DNA of 64,000 bases from assembly GCA_026418715.1 (NCBI GenBank), contig JAOAAV010000003.1, positions 1 to 64,000 of the forward strand, read 5' to 3'. Position numbers and translations under genes: made by a program. The notes beneath the pieces were generated by a model, which was given only the letters and a program-made list of their open reading frames with translations, did not search any database and had not been told where the DNA came from. This DNA comes from Clostridia bacterium (GTDB taxonomy: Bacteria > Bacillota > Clostridia > UBA1381). Positions within the stretch are counted from its first letter, which is position 1. Every line of letters starts with the position of its first letter. Below, piece after piece: positions 10,430 to 19,671 of the stretch.

Positions 10430-11035
10430 ATGATAGCTATTATAGACTACGGCGCAGGGAATTTGCACAGCGTAAAAAATGCGCTTGCATATTTGGGTGT
10501 GTCATGCCGCATTACAGGTGATTCGGCTGAAATTTTGGCGGCGGATAAGATAATTCTGCCTGGCGTGGGCGCATTTGGCGATGCGATGGAAAGCCTTCGC
10601 AAAAATAAGCTTGATGATGTTGTCTGCAGAGCCGCCGAAAGCGGGAAGCCTTTTTTGGGCATATGCCTCGGACTTCAGCTTTTATTTGAATCGAGCGAGG
10701 AAAGTCCGAATGTCGCGGGATTGGGAATATTAAAAGGCAGTGTGGTTCGCATTCCTAAAACGGGAGATTTAAAAATTCCCCATATGGGCTGGAACTCTAT
10801 TGCGATTGAAAAGCCGAGCAAAATTTTGAAGGATATCGGAGAGAATCCGTTTGTATACTTTGTTCACTCGTATTATCCAAAAGTCGAGGATAGGGCGGAT
10901 GTTTCCGCATCCACCGAATACGGTCTTAGGATAGACATTGCCGTAGAGCGGGGCAACATATTCGCAACGCAGTTTCATCCCGAAAAGAGCGGGAAAGTCG
11001 GCATGAAGATTTTAGAAAATTTTATAGAGTTGTAG
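10430..11035 (+). CDS. hisH: Imidazole glycerol phosphate synthase, glutaminase subunit
   Basis: [31 protein letters not shown] (nucleophile Cys), THFHPEKSG-type C-terminus. Confidence 0.95.
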   Translation: MIAIIDYGAGNLHSVKNALAYLGVSCRITGDSAEILAADKIILPGVGAFGDAMESLRKNKLDDVVCRAAESGKPFLGICLGLQLLFESSEESPNVAGLGILKGSVVRIPKTGDLKIPHMGWNSIAIEKPSKILKDIGENPFVYFVHSYYPKVEDRADVSASTEYGLRIDIAVERGNIFATQFHPEKSGKVGMKILENFIEL

Positions 11036-11049
11036 GAAAGAGGTATTTC

Positions 11050-11802
11050 ATGTTTGCAAAAAGGATTATTCCGTGTCTTGATGTGAAAAATGGACGGGTT
11101 GTAAAAGGTGTTAACTTTGTAAATCTTGTTGATGCCGGAGATCCGGTAGAGTGTGCCGCCGCATATGATGCGGAGGGAGCGGATGAGCTTGTGTTTTTGG
11201 ATATTACTGCCTCAAGTGACAATCGAAATACCGTTGTTGACATGGTTTCTAAGGTGGCGGAGAAGGTTTTTATTCCGTTTACCGTTGGCGGAGGCATACG
11301 TACCGTTGAGGATTTTAGAGGCATTTTAAATGCGGGAGCGGATAAGGTTGCCGTAAATTCCGCAGCGATTAAACGTCCCGAGCTCATTAGCGAGGCAGCG
11401 GATAAATTCGGTTCTCAGTGCGTTGTGTGCGCTATTGACGCAAAGCGTGGAAAAAACGGTTGGGAGGTTTACCTGAATGGAGGACGGGTAAATACTCATC
11501 TTGATGCCGTAGAGTGGGCTAAAGAGGCAGAAAGACTCGGTGCGGGCGAAATTCTTTTAACCAGCATGGACTGTGACGGCACGAAAGCGGGTTATGATTT
11601 GGAATTGACACGCATAATTTCTGAAAATGCGAATATTCCAGTTATCGCTTCGGGTGGGGCGGGAAGCCTAAAGCACTTTGAAGAGGCTTTTACGATAGGC
11701 AAGGCCGATGCGGTACTTGCGGCGTCGTTGTTTCATTTTAAGGAAATAGAAATTAAAGATCTGAAGGCGTATCTTAAAAATTGCGGCATAAACGTTCGCT
11801 GA
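11050..11802 (+). CDS. hisF: Imidazole glycerol phosphate synthase, cyclase subunit
   Basis: [41 protein letters not shown]. Confidence 0.96.
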   Translation: MFAKRIIPCLDVKNGRVVKGVNFVNLVDAGDPVECAAAYDAEGADELVFLDITASSDNRNTVVDMVSKVAEKVFIPFTVGGGIRTVEDFRGILNAGADKVAVNSAAIKRPELISEAADKFGSQCVVCAIDAKRGKNGWEVYLNGGRVNTHLDAVEWAKEAERLGAGEILLTSMDCDGTKAGYDLELTRIISENANIPVIASGGAGSLKHFEEAFTIGKADAVLAASLFHFKEIEIKDLKAYLKNCGINVR

Positions 11803-11812
11803 AAGGGGAATT

Positions 11813-12157
11813 ATGAGTCTGAAAAAGAATGAAATAGATAAAGGATATATGCTTGTTCATATTTTCATGTTTTATACTTTCCCGCTTGCTTTTGTATTTA
11901 TGAAAGGGGAATTTGGGCAGAACCTTTCAACTATGCAGCTTTTGGCGCTTAATCCTATGGTTGTATTTCTTTCGTCAGTTGTTTGTACTGTCAGATCGGG
12001 TTTTAATTGGAAACATCCTATTGTTGTTGGAGGGTTGTTTTTGCCATCAATTTTTATATACTATGATGCGAACGCCGTTGTTTATGCCGTCACATATGTG
12101 GTGATTGCGTATGCCGCTTCTTTTATCGGAGCGGTGATTAATAAGTATATTCATTAA
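11813..12157 (+). CDS. Small integral membrane protein of unknown function
   Basis: 114-aa ORF with about four hydrophobic segments; GAAAGGGG upstream of ATG. Confidence 0.6.
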   Translation: MSLKKNEIDKGYMLVHIFMFYTFPLAFVFMKGEFGQNLSTMQLLALNPMVVFLSSVVCTVRSGFNWKHPIVVGGLFLPSIFIYYDANAVVYAVTYVVIAYAASFIGAVINKYIH

Positions 12158-12374
12158 TTCTGGAGTTCACATCTTGTTCAAATCTTACAAGTTTTATTCA
12201 TAATTATGTGCATTACGCTGAAAAATCAATTCTCCTTGTATAGAAATTTATTAATATGCTATACAAATCCGTAAAGTTGTATTATAATAAAATTAAGTGT
12301 GTTGTTCTGTCACATCCGTGGAAGGTGTGGCAGCCATAGATTTTAGGGTATACAAAAATGAGGGAGGTAATTTA

Positions 12375-15300
12375 ATGAAAGGCAAGCTTTTCAAAAAGAT
12401 TGTCGCAGGCGTGGCGGCGTTTGCCATGGCAGCGCAATTTGCCGTAATTTTGCCGCTTTCGGCAAGTGCGGAAGGGGAGTATTGGACGGAGAATTTTGAG
12501 ACATCTACCGTGGGGGCCACTCCTACAGGATGGACATCCCAGTATTCTGCAACGGGATTGTTGGTGAATACGAATACCAATACGTCAATCAACAATTACT
12601 TAAGATTTGTAAGTACGGGATCGGGCCCAAGAACGGCATATTATACTTTGGGGTCTGCTGCACAGACTGTGGATGCTAACAGCAAGTCTGTTCTGGAGTT
12701 TGACTTTTTTCTGACAAACAGTTCGGGTTATGATTACAGCCAGATAGGCATTTTAAACAGTTCCGCAGGAACGCCGACTGGTAATGCGGTGTACACTGGA
12801 ACGGCGTATATTCTGCTTCTTAATCAGCGGACAACTTCAAGTCAGCAGTTGATTATCAATGATACGACATCGACAACTACTGATGCTGCATCGAACAAAA
12901 CCCATGATTACACGTACGGCACATGGGCGCATGCGAAAGCTATCATGGATTTTGCGACCGATACGGTGGTTCTTAAAATAACATCGCTTGACGGAAGCAC
13001 GACATATTTTGAGGAAAAGCAAATATCAATGGGATCTAATGCTTCCGCGCCGGGTAAAATTCTTCTTACGGCGGCAAGAGGAACAGCTCCGGTGGGCATA
13101 GACAACATAGTGTTCAGACCTCTTACCAGCGCTGATCAAACTCAGACGTATCGCATAGTTACATATAGCGTAAACGGGTCGACATACACTGAATCGGTAG
13201 TTGATGGAGGCACTGTTGCAAATGTGCCGTCGACCACTGCATTGGGCAAGATTTTCCAAGGCTGGTATGTTGGTTCGGATACATCCACTTTGTACACCAC
13301 GGATCAGATCAAGGCAATGACTATAACGGCCGATACCACCTTTAAAGCTGCTTATGCCGATGATCCGAATTACATTGAGGCATTGAGTTCGATTGCATTT
13401 TCAACATATCCTTCAAGCGGACTTCTCAGCATGGGTGCAAATACAGATACATATGCAAGCAATAACTTTGTTGTTTCACTGACGGGCGAAAGGGGTACTG
13501 ATTTAGTTGCAAAGCCCGACAGCAGAGTTACCGACTACAATGTTGTGTGGGAGTTTAACGGATTCAGAACCTTAAACGGCAAACCTACCGGAGATGTGGA
13601 CGCCGACAGTTATTGCGACAGTTACGCAAAGGTTACTACGAGCGGAAATACGGCAAACTTTCAACTGAAGCAGACGTCCGCAAATTATTATGGGCGTGTA
13701 AAAGCTACTGTTACCTATAATGGAGTAACAAAGACGGTTGAGAAGCCTATTGCTATTTTGGGCAACACAGTTCAAAGCTCGAATGTTCTTCTTCCTAAAG
13801 CGGGCTATATCTCAGATTTTAATAATTATGAAGATAGCATGGTTGGATATTCTGCCACAGTTTCATCAGATAACAAGTCAGCAACGGATGTTGTAACGGG
13901 AGGTTGGGGCGTTTATGGAAGCAACACCGGAAGGAACCTTGTTATAGCAAAGGATGCAGACGGAAGCAAGTATTTGAAGCTTCAGACTTCTGTGGCAAGC
14001 GGATCATGTTTTGCGGCAAATGTGCTGAGCAGTGCAAATGAGCAGGTTATATTTGAGCAGAATGTTAGGTTCCACACAAACAATACATCCATTTTGTACA
14101 AAACTGATAATCCCGTAACATGGACTACGGGTAAGGCGACTACGTTCTCGCTTAATTTTGCGAGCAGTGCAATCAACATAAACGGCACAAACATATGCTC
14201 CGCGGCAACGGATGTGTGGTACAAAATTGTTATATCTTCTGACGTAACGGTAGGAACCTGCTGGGCGGCGGTTTATGACCAGAGCGGAAATCTTTTGGGT
14301 AAATCGGATCCGGTGGCTTTTGCGGATGCAGGATCATTGTCCCCCGTTTACTACTGCTTCAGAACTCCGGACAGCACTGTAGGTTCTGTTGATTTCAACA
14401 ATGTGAAGGCGTTTAAGCCTGTTATAGATGAGAGCACGTTTAAAATAAATACAACGGCTGAGACTATTGTAGTTCCTGAAACCGATACAGCTGAAAACGG
14501 AACAGCCACTTTGACGGCTTCTGTAAAATCAACTGATGGATACGATATTTCCGGCATCGCTTCATGGGCTATCGGAATTGACGGAGTAGAGGACACTGTT
14601 AAACTGTCTACTACAGGTACAGATGCTCACAGCGCAACGATTACGGTAAAGAAGGGTGCTCCGTCGGGAGAACTTCCCATTAATGTAACAATCGGTGGCG
14701 TAACAAAAACTATCACATTGAATCTTACAAGTTCACAGGATAATGTTGCGTTTACATCGGCGCCGACAAGCATCAGCATTCCTCTTGACAGTTCTACATC
14801 AAAGAGCACATATGCCGCAGTTGTAAAAGACGGGTCGGGCAATGTGATTGAAGGAAGAACGATTCAATACGCAATGTATGATAAAAGCAACACGAATGAA
14901 ATTACAAGCCTTACAGGTATTACTTTTGATAAGAGTACAGCAACCTTGTCCGTGACATCTGATGCAGTTGCAAATGTGGTTTATATTCGTGCGACAAGTA
15001 CAAATTCGGAAGGCGGTACGATTTCAAAGTCAATCAAGGTGACAATTCACGGTCTGCTGTTTGATTTTGGTGCAGGTACTGATGCCGACCTTGTAGAAGG
15101 CTATACAGCGGTGACTCCGTCAACCGAATATACGTCAGCTAAGGGGTACGGTATTACAGGAACGGTAACGGCAGGCGGAACTGTTACTGATAGCAATAAG
15201 CTTTCCACTGACTATTTGACAGGCAGTAGCTTTGTATTCAAGGCAAACGTAATTGCCGGAAAGCGTTATGAGGTTAAGATAGGGTACTGCGGCGTTCTTG

Positions 15301-16526
15301 AAACGGAAAAATTCGATCAGTATCTTACCGGACACCTCAGAAACATGACCGGCGGATCTACAAACACAACATATACAGATGCACGAGATCTTTATACTAC
15401 CATCACGGAGCTTACATACACAATCGCTTGTGTTGACGGTGTGCTTGATTTGAATTTCAGTGCGGATTCATCAGGCAACAAGGCGTCAGTTGCCTATGTT
15501 GAAATTACAAAGCTTGCGGACAAAACAAAATCTGCAAAGCCGGCGTGGTATGCAATCGGTGACTCAACCGTGGGTAACAACGGTTCATGGGGATATGAGC
15601 TTGCAAAAGCTTTATCAACCTATGATACAAATTCGACTTTTTCAGCGATGTACAACTATGGTAAGGGAAGCAGAAACACGACCAGTTACTATAATCAGGG
15701 TTGGCTTGACGCCGTTTTGACGAGCATCAATCCTGGTGATGTGGTAACAATAAGCGGACTTGGAACGAATGGGTGGAGTGGTACTATAGACGACTTTAAA
15801 AGTGCTATGAAGTACTACATAGAAGCTTGCTACACTATGGGCGCTAAGGTTGTGGTTGGAAGCTATACATCCCATGGACCGTTCGGCAGTTATGCAAGTG
15901 CGCTTTATCGTGACAGTGACGGATTGCTTAAATACAACGGTTCAAGAGATTCTTGGGACGAATATGAAAGAGTAGTGAAGGCTCTTGCCGAGGAAGAGAT
16001 TGCGGCAGGCAAAGCGATTGGCTATGTCGATATCGGCAATATAACCGATACCGTTCTTACGGCTGATGCTCAAGCTTTGGATGCAGCAAATCTTGCGAGC
16101 GGAATGACGAATGACGCATCTTTGGCGAGCGTGCTGGCGAAGTTTACTGATGCTACAAACTACTATTCAGATCACAATCATTATAAATCAGGTTTTTCGG
16201 CTGAGATCCTGCCGTATATCGTATCAGGTGTTGCCGGAATATATTCAAATTCAAATATGAATCCTACAGTGGGGACTATCACTTATGATGGAACGACTGC
16301 GTCTGTTCCGTTTACATCGGCAAATGGCGCAAGCACGTACGTATATGTTGCTGAGTATGACGCAAACGGTCTGCTGGTAGGTGTAAATATGGCACAGAAG
16401 ACATTTGCCTCAGACAGTGATACTGTAACGGTTTCGTATACCAAAACAAGCAGCCAAAACAAGATTAAGGTGTTTGTATGGAACGCGAAAATGAAATCTT
16501 ACACGTCTTCAGTCGCTCAGTTCTAA
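12375..16526 (+). CDS. Large secreted SGNH/GDSL esterase, rhamnogalacturonan acetylesterase-like, with LamG-like and InlB-repeat-like modules
   Basis: Signal peptide after ATG at 12375; C-terminal FDFGAGTD...GYG accessory domain typical of CE12-type proteins, AIGDSTV block I, DHNHYKSGF block V; FQGWYVGSD..TFKAAY Listeria/Bacteroides-type repeat. Confidence 0.75.
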   Translation: MKGKLFKKIVAGVAAFAMAAQFAVILPLSASAEGEYWTENFETSTVGATPTGWTSQYSATGLLVNTNTNTSINNYLRFVSTGSGPRTAYYTLGSAAQTVDANSKSVLEFDFFLTNSSGYDYSQIGILNSSAGTPTGNAVYTGTAYILLLNQRTTSSQQLIINDTTSTTTDAASNKTHDYTYGTWAHAKAIMDFATDTVVLKITSLDGSTTYFEEKQISMGSNASAPGKILLTAARGTAPVGIDNIVFRPLTSADQTQTYRIVTYSVNGSTYTESVVDGGTVANVPSTTALGKIFQGWYVGSDTSTLYTTDQIKAMTITADTTFKAAYADDPNYIEALSSIAFSTYPSSGLLSMGANTDTYASNNFVVSLTGERGTDLVAKPDSRVTDYNVVWEFNGFRTLNGKPTGDVDADSYCDSYAKVTTSGNTANFQLKQTSANYYGRVKATVTYNGVTKTVEKPIAILGNTVQSSNVLLPKAGYISDFNNYEDSMVGYSATVSSDNKSATDVVTGGWGVYGSNTGRNLVIAKDADGSKYLKLQTSVASGSCFAANVLSSANEQVIFEQNVRFHTNNTSILYKTDNPVTWTTGKATTFSLNFASSAININGTNICSAATDVWYKIVISSDVTVGTCWAAVYDQSGNLLGKSDPVAFADAGSLSPVYYCFRTPDSTVGSVDFNNVKAFKPVIDESTFKINTTAETIVVPETDTAENGTATLTASVKSTDGYDISGIASWAIGIDGVEDTVKLSTTGTDAHSATITVKKGAPSGELPINVTIGGVTKTITLNLTSSQDNVAFTSAPTSISIPLDSSTSKSTYAAVVKDGSGNVIEGRTIQYAMYDKSNTNEITSLTGITFDKSTATLSVTSDAVANVVYIRATSTNSEGGTISKSIKVTIHGLLFDFGAGTDADLVEGYTAVTPSTEYTSAKGYGITGTVTAGGTVTDSNKLSTDYLTGSSFVFKANVIAGKRYEVKIGYCGVLETEKFDQYLTGHLRNMTGGSTNTTYTDARDLYTTITELTYTIACVDGVLDLNFSADSSGNKASVAYVEITKLADKTKSAKPAWYAIGDSTVGNNGSWGYELAKALSTYDTNSTFSAMYNYGKGSRNTTSYYNQGWLDAVLTSINPGDVVTISGLGTNGWSGTIDDFKSAMKYYIEACYTMGAKVVVGSYTSHGPFGSYASALYRDSDGLLKYNGSRDSWDEYERVVKALAEEEIAAGKAIGYVDIGNITDTVLTADAQALDAANLASGMTNDASLASVLAKFTDATNYYSDHNHYKSGFSAEILPYIVSGVAGIYSNSNMNPTVGTITYDGTTASVPFTSANGASTYVYVAEYDANGLLVGVNMAQKTFASDSDTVTVSYTKTSSQNKIKVFVWNAKMKSYTSSVAQF

Positions 16527-16553
16527 AAATTAAAATCCAACAATACGGAACAT

Positions 16554-16590
16554 AAGAAGATGCTCTACGCTTTGCGTAGAGCATCTTCTT
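16554..16590 (+). terminator. Stem-loop downstream of the esterase
   Basis: AAGAAGATGCTCTACGC-TTT-GCGTAGAGCATCTTCTT, 17-bp perfect stem. Confidence 0.7.
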
Positions 16591-16598
16591 GCGCAAGA

Positions 16599-16640
16599 AA
16601 AATCGGGCTTAAAACCAAAGTTTTAAGCCCGATTTTAATA
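16599..16640. terminator. Second stem-loop, probable bidirectional terminator
   Basis: AAAATCGGGCTTAAAAC-CAAA-GTTTTAAGCCCGATTTT. Confidence 0.75.
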
Positions 16641-16705
16641 ATCAATTCAAAAGCCCCAAGAAAATACCGCTTGATTCATCGCAGTTTTGATTAAAATTTA
16701 TGTAT

Positions 16706-17809
16706 TTAAACCTCCGCATTGCACATACATACACATTTAATTGTTTTATTGGTCTGCACAACCTTAGGCCCTATTTGAACTAAAGGATAAGCGAAGTCAT
16801 CTGGATCAATATAAACCACCTTGCCTATGGAACCGTCAGACAAAAGCACTGATTTGCCGATGAGCTCAAAAGGCATTTTCGTAAGGAACACCTTAACAAT
16901 ATCCAAATCCAAATCCGTAAAGCTTCCCTTTGAAAATTCCTCTAAAACTTCAAACGGAGAGTGAGGATCTTTATATACACGCCTAGTTATCATAGCATCA
17001 TATATATCAGAAATTGCTGTAATTCTCGCCGCTCTGGAAATTTGATCGTACTTTAATCCGTCCGGATAGCCTGAGCCGCTTATCTTTTCGTGATGGTTCC
17101 TTGCGGCGGACAAAATTACAGGATTGATTTCTCCAGAATTTCTGAGTATTTCATAAGAATAAATAGGATGCAGCTTTATTACTTCAAATTCTTGCTTTGT
17201 AAGTTTTGCGGGCTTGTTCAAAATTTCAGGAGGAACTTTCAACTTTCCTATATCGTGCAACAATCCCGCCGCAATTAAGCTTGAAATTTCACCATCGGGA
17301 AGCTCAAGCCACTTGGCGATCAGACCATTTAGAAAAGCCACATTTGTGCTGTGAGTGTACAAATACTCATCAGCGTCACGCACGTTGTTGATAAGCTGGA
17401 AGATAATCGCCGCATCAACTCCCGAAATTTTATCCGCAATAATTTTTGTGGCAATATTCGTGGCTTCCTTGGGAACAACGTTCTGTTTGTCAACAACGTT
17501 CAAGATATTGCTGGTTTTTTCTTTGATTGAGGTGTAATTAGTATCAAACTCAAGCTTTTTTAAAATAGCTTCATACTGGGCGAACTGATCCAAAATTCTT
17601 TGATGATACTTTTTTTCAACATAAAGATTCCCATACGCAAACTCAAGTTGCTTGATCTTATCAATCAGTTTTTTTGTAAGCAGCGCACTTTTAAAAACAA
17701 GTACGTAATTGTTTCTATATCTGCAATAAAGGTCGGCGGAAACAAACATACCCTCGAAAAATTTTTTTGAGTCTATCTTTACATATTCATCTTGCCTGCT
17801 GTACAGCAT
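16706..17809 (-). CDS. HD-GYP domain protein (putative cyclic-di-GMP phosphodiesterase)
   Basis: LLHDIGKLKVPPEIL, HPIYSYEIL, NHHEKISGSGYPDGLK, ISDIYDAM motifs; ATG at 17809 with GGGGG upstream. Confidence 0.92.
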   Translation of the reverse strand: MLYSRQDEYVKIDSKKFFEGMFVSADLYCRYRNNYVLVFKSALLTKKLIDKIKQLEFAYGNLYVEKKYHQRILDQFAQYEAILKKLEFDTNYTSIKEKTSNILNVVDKQNVVPKEATNIATKIIADKISGVDAAIIFQLINNVRDADEYLYTHSTNVAFLNGLIAKWLELPDGEISSLIAAGLLHDIGKLKVPPEILNKPAKLTKQEFEVIKLHPIYSYEILRNSGEINPVILSAARNHHEKISGSGYPDGLKYDQISRAARITAISDIYDAMITRRVYKDPHSPFEVLEEFSKGSFTDLDLDIVKVFLTKMPFELIGKSVLLSDGSIGKVVYIDPDDFAYPLVQIGPKVVQTNKTIKCVCMCNAEV

Positions 17810-18029
17810 CAGAATTAATTCCCCCTTACAAGTGCTTGCTGCTTGTTTTATAGAAGCACAAAATATATACCGCACTCCATCTCAATCTTATTATAAAGTG
17901 TTTTACATAAAAAATCAACAAGAAAATCCGATGGATGAAAAAATAGTATTGAAATAGGTCAAATTGTATTGTTAATGAAGAAGCGAAGTGATATAATCTA
18001 CATGATTATGTGTGATTGGGGATGGCGAT

Positions 18030-18704
18030 ATGGGTATAACAGACCTGCACAACCATACAATTTATAGCTATGACGGGAGCAACACTCCGGAGGAGATTAT
18101 CGAAAATGCAATTGATGCGGGAATTGACGTAATTGGAATAACAGATCATCAATTCAGCGTTCGGGAGCGTTTTTTTGAATATGTTGCTCATATTGGAAGG
18201 TGTCAGGAAAAATATCATAAGCATATCAAGGTGCTTTGCGGACTTGAGATAGGGACGCGCCCAAAACCTCTTGATTTTTTGTCGTCAATGTCGGAAAAGC
18301 TTGATTATTGCCTGTTTGAAAGCTTAGACAGTGACCACGGAATGGATTTTTATGAGTTTTTGGAGTGGAGCAGACTTTTTAGGTGCAAAAGGGGACTTGC
18401 ACACACGGATATATTCTTATTGTCCGAACGATATGGGATTAACATCTTAAAAACAATGAAGGAGTATGATTTATTTTGGGAACTTAACATATCGGGAAAC
18501 TATGTGTATTATTACGACTTTTTGACAAATGATAAGAAACGGAATATGGTGCGGGAGAGCAATATTCAAATAAGCATAGGCTCCGACACTCACTGGATAG
18601 GTGAATTTGACATAGGCAGGATCAAAAGAGCACATAAACTGGTGGAAAACATGGGCAGACAGTGTATATTTTCAGACGCTATGACAGTGTCGAAAAATAC
18701 ATGA
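18030..18704 (+). CDS. PHP-domain metal-dependent phosphoesterase
   Basis: DLHNHTIYSYDG, GITDHQ, LAHTD, IGSDTHWIGEF. Confidence 0.88.
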   Translation: MGITDLHNHTIYSYDGSNTPEEIIENAIDAGIDVIGITDHQFSVRERFFEYVAHIGRCQEKYHKHIKVLCGLEIGTRPKPLDFLSSMSEKLDYCLFESLDSDHGMDFYEFLEWSRLFRCKRGLAHTDIFLLSERYGINILKTMKEYDLFWELNISGNYVYYYDFLTNDKKRNMVRESNIQISIGSDTHWIGEFDIGRIKRAHKLVENMGRQCIFSDAMTVSKNT

Positions 18705-18722
18705 ATATTTTATAAAAATACC

Positions 18723-18751
18723 TTTACAAATGTATTTTAATAATATATAAT
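18723..18751 (+). promoter_or_regulatory. Promoter of the BMC operon (TTTACA, 17 bp, TATAAT)
   Basis: TTTACA 18723-18728, TATAAT 18746-18751. Confidence 0.7.
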
Positions 18752-18756
18752 AAAGC

Positions 18757-18800
18757 TAAAACAAGACAAAACAAAGAAAACCAAAGAAAATCAAAATGCA
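18757..18800 (+). promoter_or_regulatory. Candidate DeoR-family operator: ~10-bp phased direct repeats
   Basis: ACAAGACAAA ACAAAGAAAA CCAAAGAAAA TCAAAA immediately downstream of the -10 box. Confidence 0.4.
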
Positions 18801-18818
18801 CAATGGAGGATGAACATT

Positions 18819-19640
18819 ATGTTTAAATCAGATTATGAAATCAAAAAAGAAATCTGTGAAATAGGAAGAAGAATCTATCATGACGGCTTTGTTGCCGCAA
18901 ATGACGGCAATATTTCCGTTAAGATTGATGATAATACATTCTTCGCAACCCCTACGGGCGTGAGCAAGGGTTTTATGACGCCTGACATGATATGCAAGGT
19001 GGACGGCGAGGGAAAATTAAAGGAAAGTGCCGGTCAGTGGAAACCATCATCGGAATTTAAAATGCATCTTCGTGTTTACAAGGAAAGACCGGATGTTAAT
19101 GCAGTTGTTCATGCACATCCTCCGATAGCGACAAGCTTTGCGATTGCTGGAATTCCGCTTGACAAGCTTATCATGCCGGAAGCGGTTATTTTCTTAGGTG
19201 CTGTGCCGATTGCGGAATACGGTACGCCTTCGACAATGGAAATTCCGGACTCTTTAATGCCATATCTTCAGGATTATGATGCAATCCTTTTGGCAAACCA
19301 CGGAGCATTGTCTTTCGGCTGCGATTTGAATACCGCATTTTTCAGAATGGAATCTACGGAGTTTTATGCAAAATTGCTGTTCCATGCAAGAATGCTCGGC
19401 GGCGAGAAGGAAATTCCTTGCGGAGAAGTGAAAAAGCTTATCGATTTAAGACGTACCTTCAATGTACCGGGCAAGCATCCGATGGAAAAGCTTTGTCCAA
19501 GCTGTTATGTTGAGGGCGCTGAGAATATGACTCCATCGGAGGCAAGCGAAACATATGGGCTTGAAAATGCAAGCTCCGCAGATGTAGAAAAGATTGTAGC
19601 GGAGGTTACAAAAAAGATTTTAGCGCAATATAACAAATAA
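18819..19640 (+). CDS. Class II aldolase (L-fuculose/L-rhamnulose-phosphate aldolase family) with C-terminal encapsulation-peptide-like helix
   Basis: AANDGNISVKIDD, VVHAHPPIATSFA, ANHGALSFG motifs; C-terminal extension SSADVEKIVAEVTKKILAQYNK. Confidence 0.9.
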   Translation: MFKSDYEIKKEICEIGRRIYHDGFVAANDGNISVKIDDNTFFATPTGVSKGFMTPDMICKVDGEGKLKESAGQWKPSSEFKMHLRVYKERPDVNAVVHAHPPIATSFAIAGIPLDKLIMPEAVIFLGAVPIAEYGTPSTMEIPDSLMPYLQDYDAILLANHGALSFGCDLNTAFFRMESTEFYAKLLFHARMLGGEKEIPCGEVKKLIDLRRTFNVPGKHPMEKLCPSCYVEGAENMTPSEASETYGLENASSADVEKIVAEVTKKILAQYNK

Positions 19641-19671
19641 CCCTAATAACAAATTGAAATTAGGTGGAAAA

